This document shows, piece after piece, positions 56,483-64,000 of a stretch of DNA of 64,000 nucleotides. The stretch covers positions 1 through 64,000 of the forward strand of contig JAEUSB010000050.1 in the NCBI GenBank assembly GCA_016788865.1, written 5' to 3'. The stretch comes from Leptospirales bacterium. GTDB taxonomy: Bacteria; Spirochaetota; Leptospiria; Leptospirales; Leptonemataceae. A program made the translations under genes and the position numbers. Each line of letters starts with the position of its first letter. Within the stretch, counting starts at the first letter, position 1. Below the pieces are notes generated by a model. That model made no database searches, was not told where the DNA came from, and saw only the letters and a list, made by a program, of their open reading frames with translations.

Positions 56483-57130
56483 ATGGCCGCTTCACAGCAA
56501 TTACTGGTACGCTGGATCGATCAGGATGCTCGCCATCGCCTCCGCACCGTCTTTGAGGACCTTGAAACCAGCCTCAAGATCGATGGGATCGGTGTGGTGC
56601 TAACAACTGCAGTTCTGGAACTGGTGGAGAACGCGGTGAAGGCAAATCTGAAACGGGCGTTCTTCAATCGAGAAGGCTTCAAGTTTGATGATCCTGATAG
56701 CTATTCCAAAGGTATCCAGCAGTTTGTGAAATCGTACGGTGACATTCAACAGGGTCACTACAGTGAGGCGCTGAGTCAGCTCGATCTACTTGTGTCCGTC
56801 CAGGTGGACTATGATGAAAATCGCCTTCTCGTTTTCGTTGAGAACAACGCAGTGCTGCTCTCACAAGAAGAAAGACGAATTCGAAATCAACTCGGCGCTG
56901 CAATGACTTCCGACAAGCTCTCTGAATTCTACGTTCAATACGGAGACGAAACTGAGGGCAGCGGTCTTGGACTTGCCATGATCGTAATCTTGATTCGCAA
57001 TCTGGGTTTCGAAGCCGAGAATTTTCGGGTCTTTCAGAAGGATGGCCGGACTGTTGCTCGCCTTGAGTTTCCGCTCAACGCGGACTATGTTCCGATCCGT
57101 GAACGCTGGCGTCGTGAACATCAGAGCTGA
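56483..57130 (+). CDS. Stand-alone histidine-kinase-like ATPase, possible partner-switch component
   Basis: A 215-residue GHKL/HATPase protein without a phosphoacceptor or sensor domain. ELVENAVKANLKR is the N-box, ENNAVLL the loop, and EGSGLGLAMIVILIRNLGF the G-box. It is paralogous to the N-terminal part of the HDOD protein at 3303-4790. Stand-alone ATPases of this fold often act as anti-sigma or Ser kinase factors in partner switching with SpoIIE phosphatases; the neighbouring gene encodes such a phosphatase. Its 3' end overlaps the giant's 3' end by 56 bp, tail-to-tail. Confidence 0.75.
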   Translation: MAASQQLLVRWIDQDARHRLRTVFEDLETSLKIDGIGVVLTTAVLELVENAVKANLKRAFFNREGFKFDDPDSYSKGIQQFVKSYGDIQQGHYSEALSQLDLLVSVQVDYDENRLLVFVENNAVLLSQEERRIRNQLGAAMTSDKLSEFYVQYGDETEGSGLGLAMIVILIRNLGFEAENFRVFQKDGRTVARLEFPLNADYVPIRERWRREHQS

Positions 57131-60100
57131 TTCTATTGGCAAACGGACTCACAGTCACAGAAATAATTGAAAAATCATCTGTAAGGCAATCAGCGGAATC
57201 CAGGAAGCGATAGATCGTTTCCGGATCGCCGTTACATTCTTCCACGATTTGCAAGAATCGATCCGGGTCTTCGTTCAAAGTTGTATGGCCCTGATCATCG
57301 GTCACAATAACGTCATCACGGCCATCGGATGCCGCGATGAGCCTGTCGTCCCTTTCCAGGATTATTTTGTGAACATCAATTCGCTCGGGTGTGCTGCGCA
57401 TGCCGATTCGCAGATGCACGGGCTGATTCAAGAAAGTGGCTCTACCATTGCGATACAGCACGCCTTGCGGATGATCGGCGTTAATTGAAAATAGAATCCC
57501 AGAGTGTTCCTCAATCAATCCAATGAAAGCGGATACCATCATGTAGCCGTTGAAACTGCGGAAGACCTCATTCAAGTCAACATAGCAGGAACGCAGCCAT
57601 TCTTCGGGATCTGTGGCTTCGTCGGTCGATGCAATGATGGATTCGAAAACGGCACCAAATACGAGCGCTCCGCCCGCGCCCTGCATCGATTTGCCCATGG
57701 CGTCCGCGTTTGTTACAGCCAGGTAATGCTGGCCACGAAGGCGAATACTTCGCGCAATGCAGATGTCTCCTCCGAGCTGTTCATCCCAACGCATATAGTG
57801 GAACTTCTTCTTCTGGGAAACGAAGTACTGAATAGAGAGTTTTGTTTCGGGCGCGCGGATCCCGCTGAGTGGTTGCAGCAGCAAAGAAGTGAGGTAGTAG
57901 TCCATGTCCTGAGACATTTTGAGTTCATGGATCTGTCCCAGGGATTTTTCCAGCTCGCGCGTGCGCTCAAGCACGCGGCTCTCTAGATTGGTGTAGAGGT
58001 TCGAGTTCTCGAGCGAAACTGCGAATTGAGCAGATAACACGGAAAGAATTTCCAACCGTTCTTCATTAAAAACGCCGGTTGCCAGATCGTTCTCAAGATA
58101 AATGATTCCGGCAATCCTGCCCTTAAGCAGGACGGGCGTGCAGAGCACCGAGCGTACTGGTCGCTCATCGGCTCCAATCTCAAAAAGTTCCTCCTTGCTG
58201 GCGTCTCCAATTACAACATTCTCGCGAGTTCGCATTACATGGCGAATAACGGACATGGGGGGGAAGGGTTTTGCCCCGGGCTGCTCATGAACTACATCGA
58301 TGATAATGGACGACTCGGTCCGGCCTGTTGCTGCAACGCATAGATGTCCGTCATGATCGTGAAGATAGGCGATCCGTCGTGCTCCTGCCTGAATCATCAT
58401 TAATTCCAGAACCCGTTCGATTAGCCTGACCTGTACGATCTCGCTTGAGATAGCGATTGCCGTCCGCGTGATGGCGCGCAAATCCATTGTACCCATTGCA
58501 TCTGAGCCCGGTGCGTTCATCTCGCTCAGAAATGGGAATTCGTTTCGGAGGATTTGAATCTTACGGTCCGCGCCCCACTGGCCATAGTAGTAATGCGCGT
58601 CCCGCATATATCGCTCTGAGGCTTCTGAAACTCCAATGCGCTGCGTTAGCCGTCCGGCGAGCTCGGATGCGATTGCTCTGGTCAGAGAATCATCCTCCTC
58701 GGTGGCTGCCCGAATGGCGCTGCTGTAGTGCGAAAGTGCCAGTCCACTCTCCTTGAGAGCCAATGTTTCGGCCAGAAGCAAATTGTAGCGGGCCTGAAAA
58801 TGCGTGCCGGGAGTCTTCGCGTACTTTGCATGCTGTTTCAGAATCCATTTCAGTCTGCGTTCATCGTAATCGGTACCCATATTCATTAACTGACACAGGG
58901 CCAGTCCTTCAAAGAATAGCGCAGCGGGTCCTATCACGAGGGGCAGTGCAGGTTTGATAATCCGTCTGAGGCTTTTTGCATGCAAGATTGCCTCATTTGG
59001 ATTTCTTAGCAAGTAGGCGTTCCTGATTTTCAGGAAGTAATACCAGCAAAGCGTCACTGGATTTCCGGTCTGCATTTGTTCGAAGTGACTATCCTCTCGG
59101 TACGACGAATCGGAAAAACTGGAATCGCTGAAAGTCTTCCCGCGCAACTGGCAGCTGGCCTGGATTGAAAGAATAAAATCTCCCTCGACGTCATGATCGC
59201 CTGTGCGCTCGGTAAATCTGAGGAAACTGGCTGCTTGCCGGTCACATTCTTGCAGCGAGTCGCCCCGAATTCCAGAGGCAAAGATGCGATTTGCAAGAGC
59301 GTAGCCGGCGTAAACGAGATCGCCGGTTTCTAAGCCGTCGCGAAAAGCCCGTCTCAAGTAGGTGACGTTTTTTGAAATGGATCCATCCCAGTGATTTATG
59401 AATGCACCAAACACTACCCCAAGCTTTGAACGCAGAGCGATGTTGTCGAATCGGTCATTCAACTCAAGGGCGGTCTTTCCAAATTGGGCGGCCTCGGAGT
59501 AATTGCCGAAAGCATCAATGAGGAGAACAGCATAGGTCATGAATGCGTAAGCGGAAACTTTGCTATTCCCGTACTTCAGCGACATTCCCGTCATCCTGAG
59601 TACAATAAGTCCAAATAGATTCTGGTTGATAAAGAAGGCGCACGGTGTAATGGCAAGCAACAGGTCCATTGCGGCTAAGAGACGTGGATCTTTCATTTGA
59701 GGTTTGTTCAAAATATCATGGATTTGCATGCCGCGGCGCTGAAGCTTCACGCGAACAATTTCGAACAGGACCCTGGGTAAGGAAGGTTTGAGTGGAAGGT
59801 TCACATCAATCATCTTGAGCCCTTGTAGGCCTATCTTGATTGCCTCTGCGTGACGGCCCATGTTGGTGTACAGGACCACCAGTTGTTCGTAGATACGGAC
59901 CAGCTCCAGGGTGTTCTTCGTTTCTTTGCGGAGAATCCGAAATAGTTCCTCGGCACGTTCATAATGACCGTTTAGATACTCGTTTTCAAGCGCTTCGCGG
60001 TAGATAGCGTATGTTAGATCGTATTCTTCCGCCCATGAGTTGGCTCCCAGGAACCCGATGGCGGCGAGGCTGTTCTCGAGGGCCACGTCCCAGGAGGCAT

Positions 60101-62324
60101 TCAAGCGTGCGGAGTGAGCGGCGCGAAGGCAGTAACTTGCTGCCTCGTACCGGTTTTTGTCGGACGTGATCAGGCTTTGGGCCTTGATAAGGTGCTCTAC
60201 AAGTGTAAATATAGAATCTGGAGTGGAAAAGGCGGCTGGCTTTAGAAACGTTGCGGCGTCGAGGTGGAATTGTGCGCGAACAGGCGGGCTGCTCAGTTGA
60301 TAGGATGTGTGTTGGACTCGATCGTGTATGAACGAATAACTCAAATCCTGAACGCTTCCGGGTCGTGCTTCCGCAATCAGGATGCCTTCATTGATGGCCG
60401 ACGACAGGCCCTCTTCAAGCAGTGCGGGGGAAAGCCTGGACACGTGGGCGAGAAGTTCAAAACCAAACTGATTTCCCAGACATCCTGCAGCAGCCAGCAC
60501 CGTTCTTGTATTTTCTCCCAGCGCGTCGATCTTCCTCGCGAGGAAGTCGGAGAGATTTACACTTTCGCTCAATTCGCGAAGCCGTGACTCGTTCCAGAGC
60601 CACCGAGCCGCGCCTTCATCGAAGTACAGGGTACCCTCATTGTGAAGCGAGTGCAACAGTTGGGTCACATAAAGGGGATTTCCCTCCGTCTGCAGATAGA
60701 TGCTTTCAGTGAGGGAGAGGACTCCCCTGGGCGAAAGCATCAGGCTATCGGCACACATGGCCGCAACGTCGTTTCTGTTCAAGGGTTGCAGCGTTATCTG
60801 CTCAAACGCCTTCTGTTTCCTCAAATCGCTTAAAGCAGCCGCGAAGCTGGACAGATCCTCGGACCCAGAGTCTCGGCTGGTCAGAAGAATCAACATGCCT
60901 TCTGTATCTGTAGCAATGGCCAGAGTTTTGATGAGATCAAGTGATGCCGTATCAGCCCATTGCAGGTCATCCAGAGACAGAATCAGCGGTCGGTCCTGAT
61001 TGGAGAAGACAGTCAGGAAACCCAGGAACGCTTCCATGAAACGGTTGCGAGACTCCACGGCCCCCAGTTCGACAACCGGTGTAGCCTGCCCGGTCCATTT
61101 CTGAAGTTCGGGTATCGCGGCTGCGATGAGAGGTAGATTTGATCCCAGTCTGTCTTTGAGCTTCTTAACCAGCTCAGGAATCTCGCCTGGGGCCTCCACC
61201 TCGGTTCGCGCAATCAGGGCTCGGCAAGTACTGATCCAGGCGCGAAACGGCGTATGACGTTCGAACTGTTCAAACTTTCCCCTCGCAAAGGCAGCGGAGG
61301 CTAGCGAAAGGGATTTCTGGAGTTCGTCAATTAGTGCGGTCTTGCCTATCCCTGGGGCACCTGATATAAGGACAATGCGAATGCTGCCGCGCGCTACATC
61401 CTCAAACGCGCTCCTGAGCAATGAGAGTTCCTTGTCACGACCGTAACACTTTTCCGAGATTTGCAGCCTCGCTGAAACGTCGCGTAGCCCTGGCTCAAAA
61501 TCCACGATGCTTGCTTTTCGCTCCATCTCGGAAAGGCATCGGTTGATATCTTCAAGAAGCCCTGCCGCAGACTGATAACGATCCTCAGCACTCTTTGCGC
61601 AGAGCTTACTCAAAATCTTCCCGACTACAACCGGAACGTCCGTCCTATCGAGTGGGGGAATTTGTCTGGCAATGTGATTGTGTGTCCAATCAGCAGGACT
61701 TTTCCCATGGAAGGGCTTTCTACCTGCGAGAAGTTCATACAAGAGTATCCCCAGGCTATAAAGGTCAGCCCGGTGGTCCACGCTTCGGTTCAAGCGACCG
61801 GTTTGCTCGGGCGCCATGTATGCATAGTTCTGCGAAACGGAACTCTTTTCAATTTCGCGATTCAATCGCGAAAGGCGCGAAGCCCAGGTCAGGTCCAGGA
61901 AGAGACATTTGCGAACCGACTCGTCGTAGACAATGGTTGCCGGGTTGATACAGCGATGAATTATGCTGGCATTGTGGAGCATGCTGATTGCGCGCGTAAG
62001 TGCAGCGGCAATTCTTAAAAAACGGACGGGAGCGAGCGGGGCGACTGCTATGTCGCTTAGAATCACGCCTTGAGGTTTTGCAAAAATCAAAACATTTCCA
62101 CGCCGATCCGACCTGGATTCAATGAAACGCGGAAAACAGTCCAATGGTGTTTTGAATAGTTGAAGTTCGACGTTCAGTCGGCGCTGCTCGGCGGGACCTG
62201 GATACTCGTGGCGCGGATATTTTACCAGGACCGGCGCGCGAGTTTCGACAAGAAATCCTTCTTGTATGATTGCGCTTTCCAGCTCCGCAAAAGTGGATCC
62301 AGTGATAATTCCTTCTAAATTCAG
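57075..62324 (-). CDS. Giant pseudokinase-AAA-TPR-GAF-SpoIIE phosphatase
   Basis: About 1749 residues if read from CTG 62324. Domain order: a Ser/Thr kinase-like domain (1-260), AAA_16 ATPase with Walker A GAPGIGKT (322-329), and a long helical TPR-like region (about 700-1200). A GAF domain (about 1265-1440), a short coiled coil (LESRVLERTRELEKSLGQI) and a SpoIIE/PP2C phosphatase end follow. The phosphatase has LGGDICIA, NADAMGKSM, AASDGRDD and LTDDFSI, with acidic metal residues present. The kinase N-lobe (VLVKYPRHEYP, Lys35) lies upstream of the first TTG (62144), so the start must be non-standard. CTG 62324 has GGGAG 7 nt before it. The kinase active site is degenerate: HRD is HRC, the catalytic Asn is Thr, DFG is DLT. 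It is probably a cytoplasmic signal integrator. Confidence 0.82.
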   Translation of the reverse strand: MNLEGIITGSTFAELESAIIQEGFLVETRAPVLVKYPRHEYPGPAEQRRLNVELQLFKTPLDCFPRFIESRSDRRGNVLIFAKPQGVILSDIAVAPLAPVRFLRIAAALTRAISMLHNASIIHRCINPATIVYDESVRKCLFLDLTWASRLSRLNREIEKSSVSQNYAYMAPEQTGRLNRSVDHRADLYSLGILLYELLAGRKPFHGKSPADWTHNHIARQIPPLDRTDVPVVVGKILSKLCAKSAEDRYQSAAGLLEDINRCLSEMERKASIVDFEPGLRDVSARLQISEKCYGRDKELSLLRSAFEDVARGSIRIVLISGAPGIGKTALIDELQKSLSLASAAFARGKFEQFERHTPFRAWISTCRALIARTEVEAPGEIPELVKKLKDRLGSNLPLIAAAIPELQKWTGQATPVVELGAVESRNRFMEAFLGFLTVFSNQDRPLILSLDDLQWADTASLDLIKTLAIATDTEGMLILLTSRDSGSEDLSSFAAALSDLRKQKAFEQITLQPLNRNDVAAMCADSLMLSPRGVLSLTESIYLQTEGNPLYVTQLLHSLHNEGTLYFDEGAARWLWNESRLRELSESVNLSDFLARKIDALGENTRTVLAAAGCLGNQFGFELLAHVSRLSPALLEEGLSSAINEGILIAEARPGSVQDLSYSFIHDRVQHTSYQLSSPPVRAQFHLDAATFLKPAAFSTPDSIFTLVEHLIKAQSLITSDKNRYEAASYCLRAAHSARLNASWDVALENSLAAIGFLGANSWAEEYDLTYAIYREALENEYLNGHYERAEELFRILRKETKNTLELVRIYEQLVVLYTNMGRHAEAIKIGLQGLKMIDVNLPLKPSLPRVLFEIVRVKLQRRGMQIHDILNKPQMKDPRLLAAMDLLLAITPCAFFINQNLFGLIVLRMTGMSLKYGNSKVSAYAFMTYAVLLIDAFGNYSEAAQFGKTALELNDRFDNIALRSKLGVVFGAFINHWDGSISKNVTYLRRAFRDGLETGDLVYAGYALANRIFASGIRGDSLQECDRQAASFLRFTERTGDHDVEGDFILSIQASCQLRGKTFSDSSFSDSSYREDSHFEQMQTGNPVTLCWYYFLKIRNAYLLRNPNEAILHAKSLRRIIKPALPLVIGPAALFFEGLALCQLMNMGTDYDERRLKWILKQHAKYAKTPGTHFQARYNLLLAETLALKESGLALSHYSSAIRAATEEDDSLTRAIASELAGRLTQRIGVSEASERYMRDAHYYYGQWGADRKIQILRNEFPFLSEMNAPGSDAMGTMDLRAITRTAIAISSEIVQVRLIERVLELMMIQAGARRIAYLHDHDGHLCVAATGRTESSIIIDVVHEQPGAKPFPPMSVIRHVMRTRENVVIGDASKEELFEIGADERPVRSVLCTPVLLKGRIAGIIYLENDLATGVFNEERLEILSVLSAQFAVSLENSNLYTNLESRVLERTRELEKSLGQIHELKMSQDMDYYLTSLLLQPLSGIRAPETKLSIQYFVSQKKKFHYMRWDEQLGGDICIARSIRLRGQHYLAVTNADAMGKSMQGAGGALVFGAVFESIIASTDEATDPEEWLRSCYVDLNEVFRSFNGYMMVSAFIGLIEEHSGILFSINADHPQGVLYRNGRATFLNQPVHLRIGMRSTPERIDVHKIILERDDRLIAASDGRDDVIVTDDQGHTTLNEDPDRFLQIVEECNGDPETIYRFLDSADCLTDDFSIISVTVSPFANRISSDVHDASVHGSEHSPR

Positions 62325-62396
62325 GCGGCAGCTCCCTCTCCGATCATAGCAGCGAGGGCTTTGGATTCACAAGCTGTTTTCGAGCGCGCATAGAGT

Positions 62397-62440
62397 TTCC
62401 TGGAGCACCCGCAATGCCCTGGGCATCGGGTGGCCAGGAA
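62397..62440. terminator. Long imperfect hairpin between tpiA and the giant gene
   Basis: TTCCTGG (62397-62403) pairs with CCAGGAA (62434-62440). Inside it CACCCG pairs with CGGGTG, and ATGC with GCAT around a CCTGG loop. On the minus strand it lies 20 nt after the tpiA stop. No T-run follows, so it may be a Rho-type or attenuating structure rather than a simple terminator. Confidence 0.45.
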
Positions 62441-62459
62441 CTCAAAACTCTACTGCAGG

Positions 62460-63218
62460 CTAGCTTGCAGCGGCGATGGCCAGGAAACTGTCTGCTTTGA
62501 GGGAAGCCCCGCCTATGAGTCCCCCGTCGATATCGGCCAGCGACAGAAGCGATTTGGCGTTCTCAGGTTTCATGCTTCCTCCGTAGAGAATCCGCATCCC
62601 GTCCGCCACGCCGGAGTCGTAGAGTCCTGATACAAGTTTGCGAATCATGGCATGCACTTCTTGCGCTTGCTCTGGCGTTGCATTCCTTCCTGTGCCAATC
62701 GCCCACACCGGTTCGTAAGCAATTACGCAGACTGCAGCATCTGCCTTCGGGATTCCTTCGAATGCCTTCCTGGTTTGATTTGAAACAATATCGAGCGTCT
62801 GATTCGCGTCGCGCTGTGCTAGAGTCTCCCCCACGCAGATAATCGGAACGAGTTTACCTTTCAGTGCGGTCCTGGTCTTTTTGTTCACAGTCTCATCTGT
62901 TTCGTGGAAATACGTGCGCTGCTCAGAGTGACCGATGATGACATAATCTGCTCCCGCGTCCTTGATCATATCCCACGAAATCTTTCCTGTAAATGCACCC
63001 TGTTCTTCCCAGTGGAGATCCTGCGCGCCAACCTTGACGGGACTGCCTTTCAATGTTTCTGCAACACTTGCGAGCGAAGTATATGTGGGACAAACGAGCA
63101 GTTCAACTTTCCCGTGAGATCCTGCGGCAGCTGCAATCTCGCGAGCCAGGGCCTGGGACTCACCCAGTTTCTTAAACATCTTCCAATTTCCGGCAATTAG
63201 CTTTTTTCTCATGGGCAT
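62460..63218 (-). CDS. tpiA: Triosephosphate isomerase
   Basis: A 252-residue TIM barrel: RKKLIAGNWKMFKK (Asn/Lys active site), IIGHSEQRTYF (catalytic His), CVIAYEPVWAIGTGRNATPEQ (catalytic Glu and loop 6), and LYGGSMKPENA / GGLIGGASLKADSF. It interconverts DHAP and glyceraldehyde-3-phosphate. ATG 63218 or 63212 can start it. It is separate from gap and pgk (30 kb away). secG, often downstream, is absent. A near-palindrome CTGCA-G-GCTAGC-T-TGCAG covers the stop (62453-62470). Confidence 0.97.
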   Translation of the reverse strand: MPMRKKLIAGNWKMFKKLGESQALAREIAAAAGSHGKVELLVCPTYTSLASVAETLKGSPVKVGAQDLHWEEQGAFTGKISWDMIKDAGADYVIIGHSEQRTYFHETDETVNKKTRTALKGKLVPIICVGETLAQRDANQTLDIVSNQTRKAFEGIPKADAAVCVIAYEPVWAIGTGRNATPEQAQEVHAMIRKLVSGLYDSGVADGMRILYGGSMKPENAKSLLSLADIDGGLIGGASLKADSFLAIAAAS

Positions 63219-63280
63219 ATCTACGTACCCCGTCCGGGTCAGGGGAGGTTTTTTTTCTCACGAATTTGAAAAAACACTGA

Positions 63281-63310
63281 TTGGTTCAGGGAAGAGGCCG
63301 ATAGTACAAT
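63281..63310 (+). promoter_or_regulatory. Candidate promoter for the 70-residue ORF
   Basis: TTGGTT (63281-63286), an 18-bp spacer and TACAAT (63305-63310, 5 of 6). The leader would be about 50 nt and carry the GGAGG at 63358. The -35 match is weak. Confidence 0.3.
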
Positions 63311-63368
63311 CAGGCGGAACCGGCAAGGATGCACTGACCGCTCATATAGATCTGCACGGAGGCAGACG

Positions 63369-63581
63369 ATGTTACACGAATACGAAGACATGTCCCAGGA
63401 CTACAAGTCCGCGCTTTTTCTTGAGCGCCCCAAACTAATCGGAACGGTTAAGAGTGACACCCTGCTACCAGAGAATGGTCTGCGCGCGCGTTCACTCCTG
63501 AGCGACAACCAGTTTGCCCGGATGCAACAAATCCGCCACCGCACACTCGGCAAAGTTATTCAGCGCTTCGAACAAGACTGA
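63369..63581 (+). CDS. Small hypothetical protein
   Basis: A 70-residue, charged, soluble protein (MLHEYEDMSQDYKSALFLE...). GGAGG (63358-63362) lies 6 nt before the ATG, a strong Shine-Dalgarno. No Cys, membrane segment or known motif is present. It stands alone between tpiA and the MarR gene. The RBS and candidate promoter support it, but homologues were not checked. Confidence 0.5.
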   Translation: MLHEYEDMSQDYKSALFLERPKLIGTVKSDTLLPENGLRARSLLSDNQFARMQQIRHRTLGKVIQRFEQD

Positions 63582-63619
63582 GATTGACGGACGGGTCGGC
63601 GCTTGCGTCGATCCGGTGC

Positions 63620-64000
63620 CTACGCTTTCGCAGGCTTCACAGCCGAAACTTTTCCAAGCACTCGGCGCGCGATTCCCCAATCATCCTCACCCAGGACTTT
63701 CAGCATTTGAAGCTGAGCTTGTTCCCAGACGGGCATAGCCTTCCTTAAGATCTTCTCACCGGCAGGCGAAAGTTGAACGAGGTGCTTTCTCTTGTCCTCG
63801 CAATCAATGGGTCGAATCAGTCCGTCGCGCTCAAGCAACGCCAGATTTCGCGTCAGCGTTGTGCGCTCCATCGAGGTGGCCTCGGCCAATTCGTTTACCG
63901 AGCATTGGTCGTAGTACCCCAGTGCAATTAGCACGCTGAGCTGAACGGAAGTTATTCCAACCGGTCTCAGTGCGCCGTCAAAGAATCGCGCCGACAGCCT
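63620..64000 (-). CDS. MarR-family transcriptional regulator, 5' truncated
   Basis: The frame is open from 64000, so the N-terminus lies outside the window; 126 residues are visible. RFFDGALRPVGITSVQLSVL is helix 1-2 of the MarR fold. SVNELAEATSMERTTLTRNLALLERDGLI is the winged helix-turn-helix recognition region. KRKHLVQLSPAGEKIL is the wing and following helix. MarR proteins are dimeric repressors of stress or efflux genes. A TTG at 63934 is not the start, since the upstream frame is plainly MarR sequence. Confidence 0.9.
   Translation of the reverse strand, partial: RLSARFFDGALRPVGITSVQLSVLIALGYYDQCSVNELAEATSMERTTLTRNLALLERDGLIRPIDCEDKRKHLVQLSPAGEKILRKAMPVWEQAQLQMLKVLGEDDWGIARRVLGKVSAVKPAKA

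Overview
The window looks like a chromosomal segment of a spirochaete, most likely of the Leptospirales lineage (Leptospira/Leptonema/Turneriella relatives or an uncultured member). This is inference from gene content, not a database match. The pointers are a DUF115/MptE-like motility-associated protein, many lipoproteins with relaxed lipoboxes, HDOD and adenylate cyclase signalling proteins, and a giant kinase/AAA/GAF/SpoIIE protein with separate histidine-kinase-like ATPases. There are no insertion sequences, phage genes or CRISPR arrays. Genes are packed tightly, with many 1-4 bp overlaps and tail-to-tail pairs that touch or overlap.

Layout: 1-8.8 kb holds a truncated paraoxonase-like gene, an HDOD/ABC/DUF115 operon, exported proteins and an RsmG-SpoU fusion. 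8.8-21.3 kb holds a degenerate iron-ADH-family protein, a nucleotide-sugar epimerase, ilvC, a glycosyltransferase, Dps, CorA, two tRNA-Ser genes, a ZIP transporter, ferredoxin/DoxX, a VWA protein, an EEP hydrolase and a secreted seven-repeat propeller. 21.4-32.1 kb is the origin-type core: dnaA-dnaN-recF-dciA plus two unknown genes on the minus strand, diverging from rpmH-rnpA-yidD-yidC-jag-mnmE on the plus strand. 32.1-35.4 kb is gap-pgk-M14 peptidase. 35.4-47.5 kb is mixed housekeeping: an OlsB-like acyltransferase, SCO1, mutL, separate coaC and coaB, and an LMW-PTP/TatD/SerS/cyclase operon. 47.5-54.3 kb is an unusual three-gene cell-envelope operon: a secreted VWA protein, a 1279-residue exported protein built from aromatic repeats, and a polytopic membrane protein with a sulfatase-like tail. 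54.3-64 kb has glgX, an ATPase/giant SpoIIE-pseudokinase pair, tpiA, a small ORF and a truncated MarR regulator.

The most interesting points are: (i) the VWA/aromatic-repeat/membrane operon, which I cannot assign to a known system; (ii) a signalling set in which a pseudokinase-SpoIIE giant lies tail-to-tail over a small ATPase that has a paralogous domain fused to an HDOD protein at the other end of the window; (iii) two genes, rnpA and the giant kinase, whose conserved N-termini can only be read from non-ATG/GTG/TTG codons, with CTG behind a good Shine-Dalgarno in both; (iv) an RsmG-SpoU methyltransferase fusion; (v) an iron-ADH homologue that has lost three of its four metal ligands; (vi) an origin region without recognisable canonical DnaA boxes. 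Everything here was read by eye, with no database searches.
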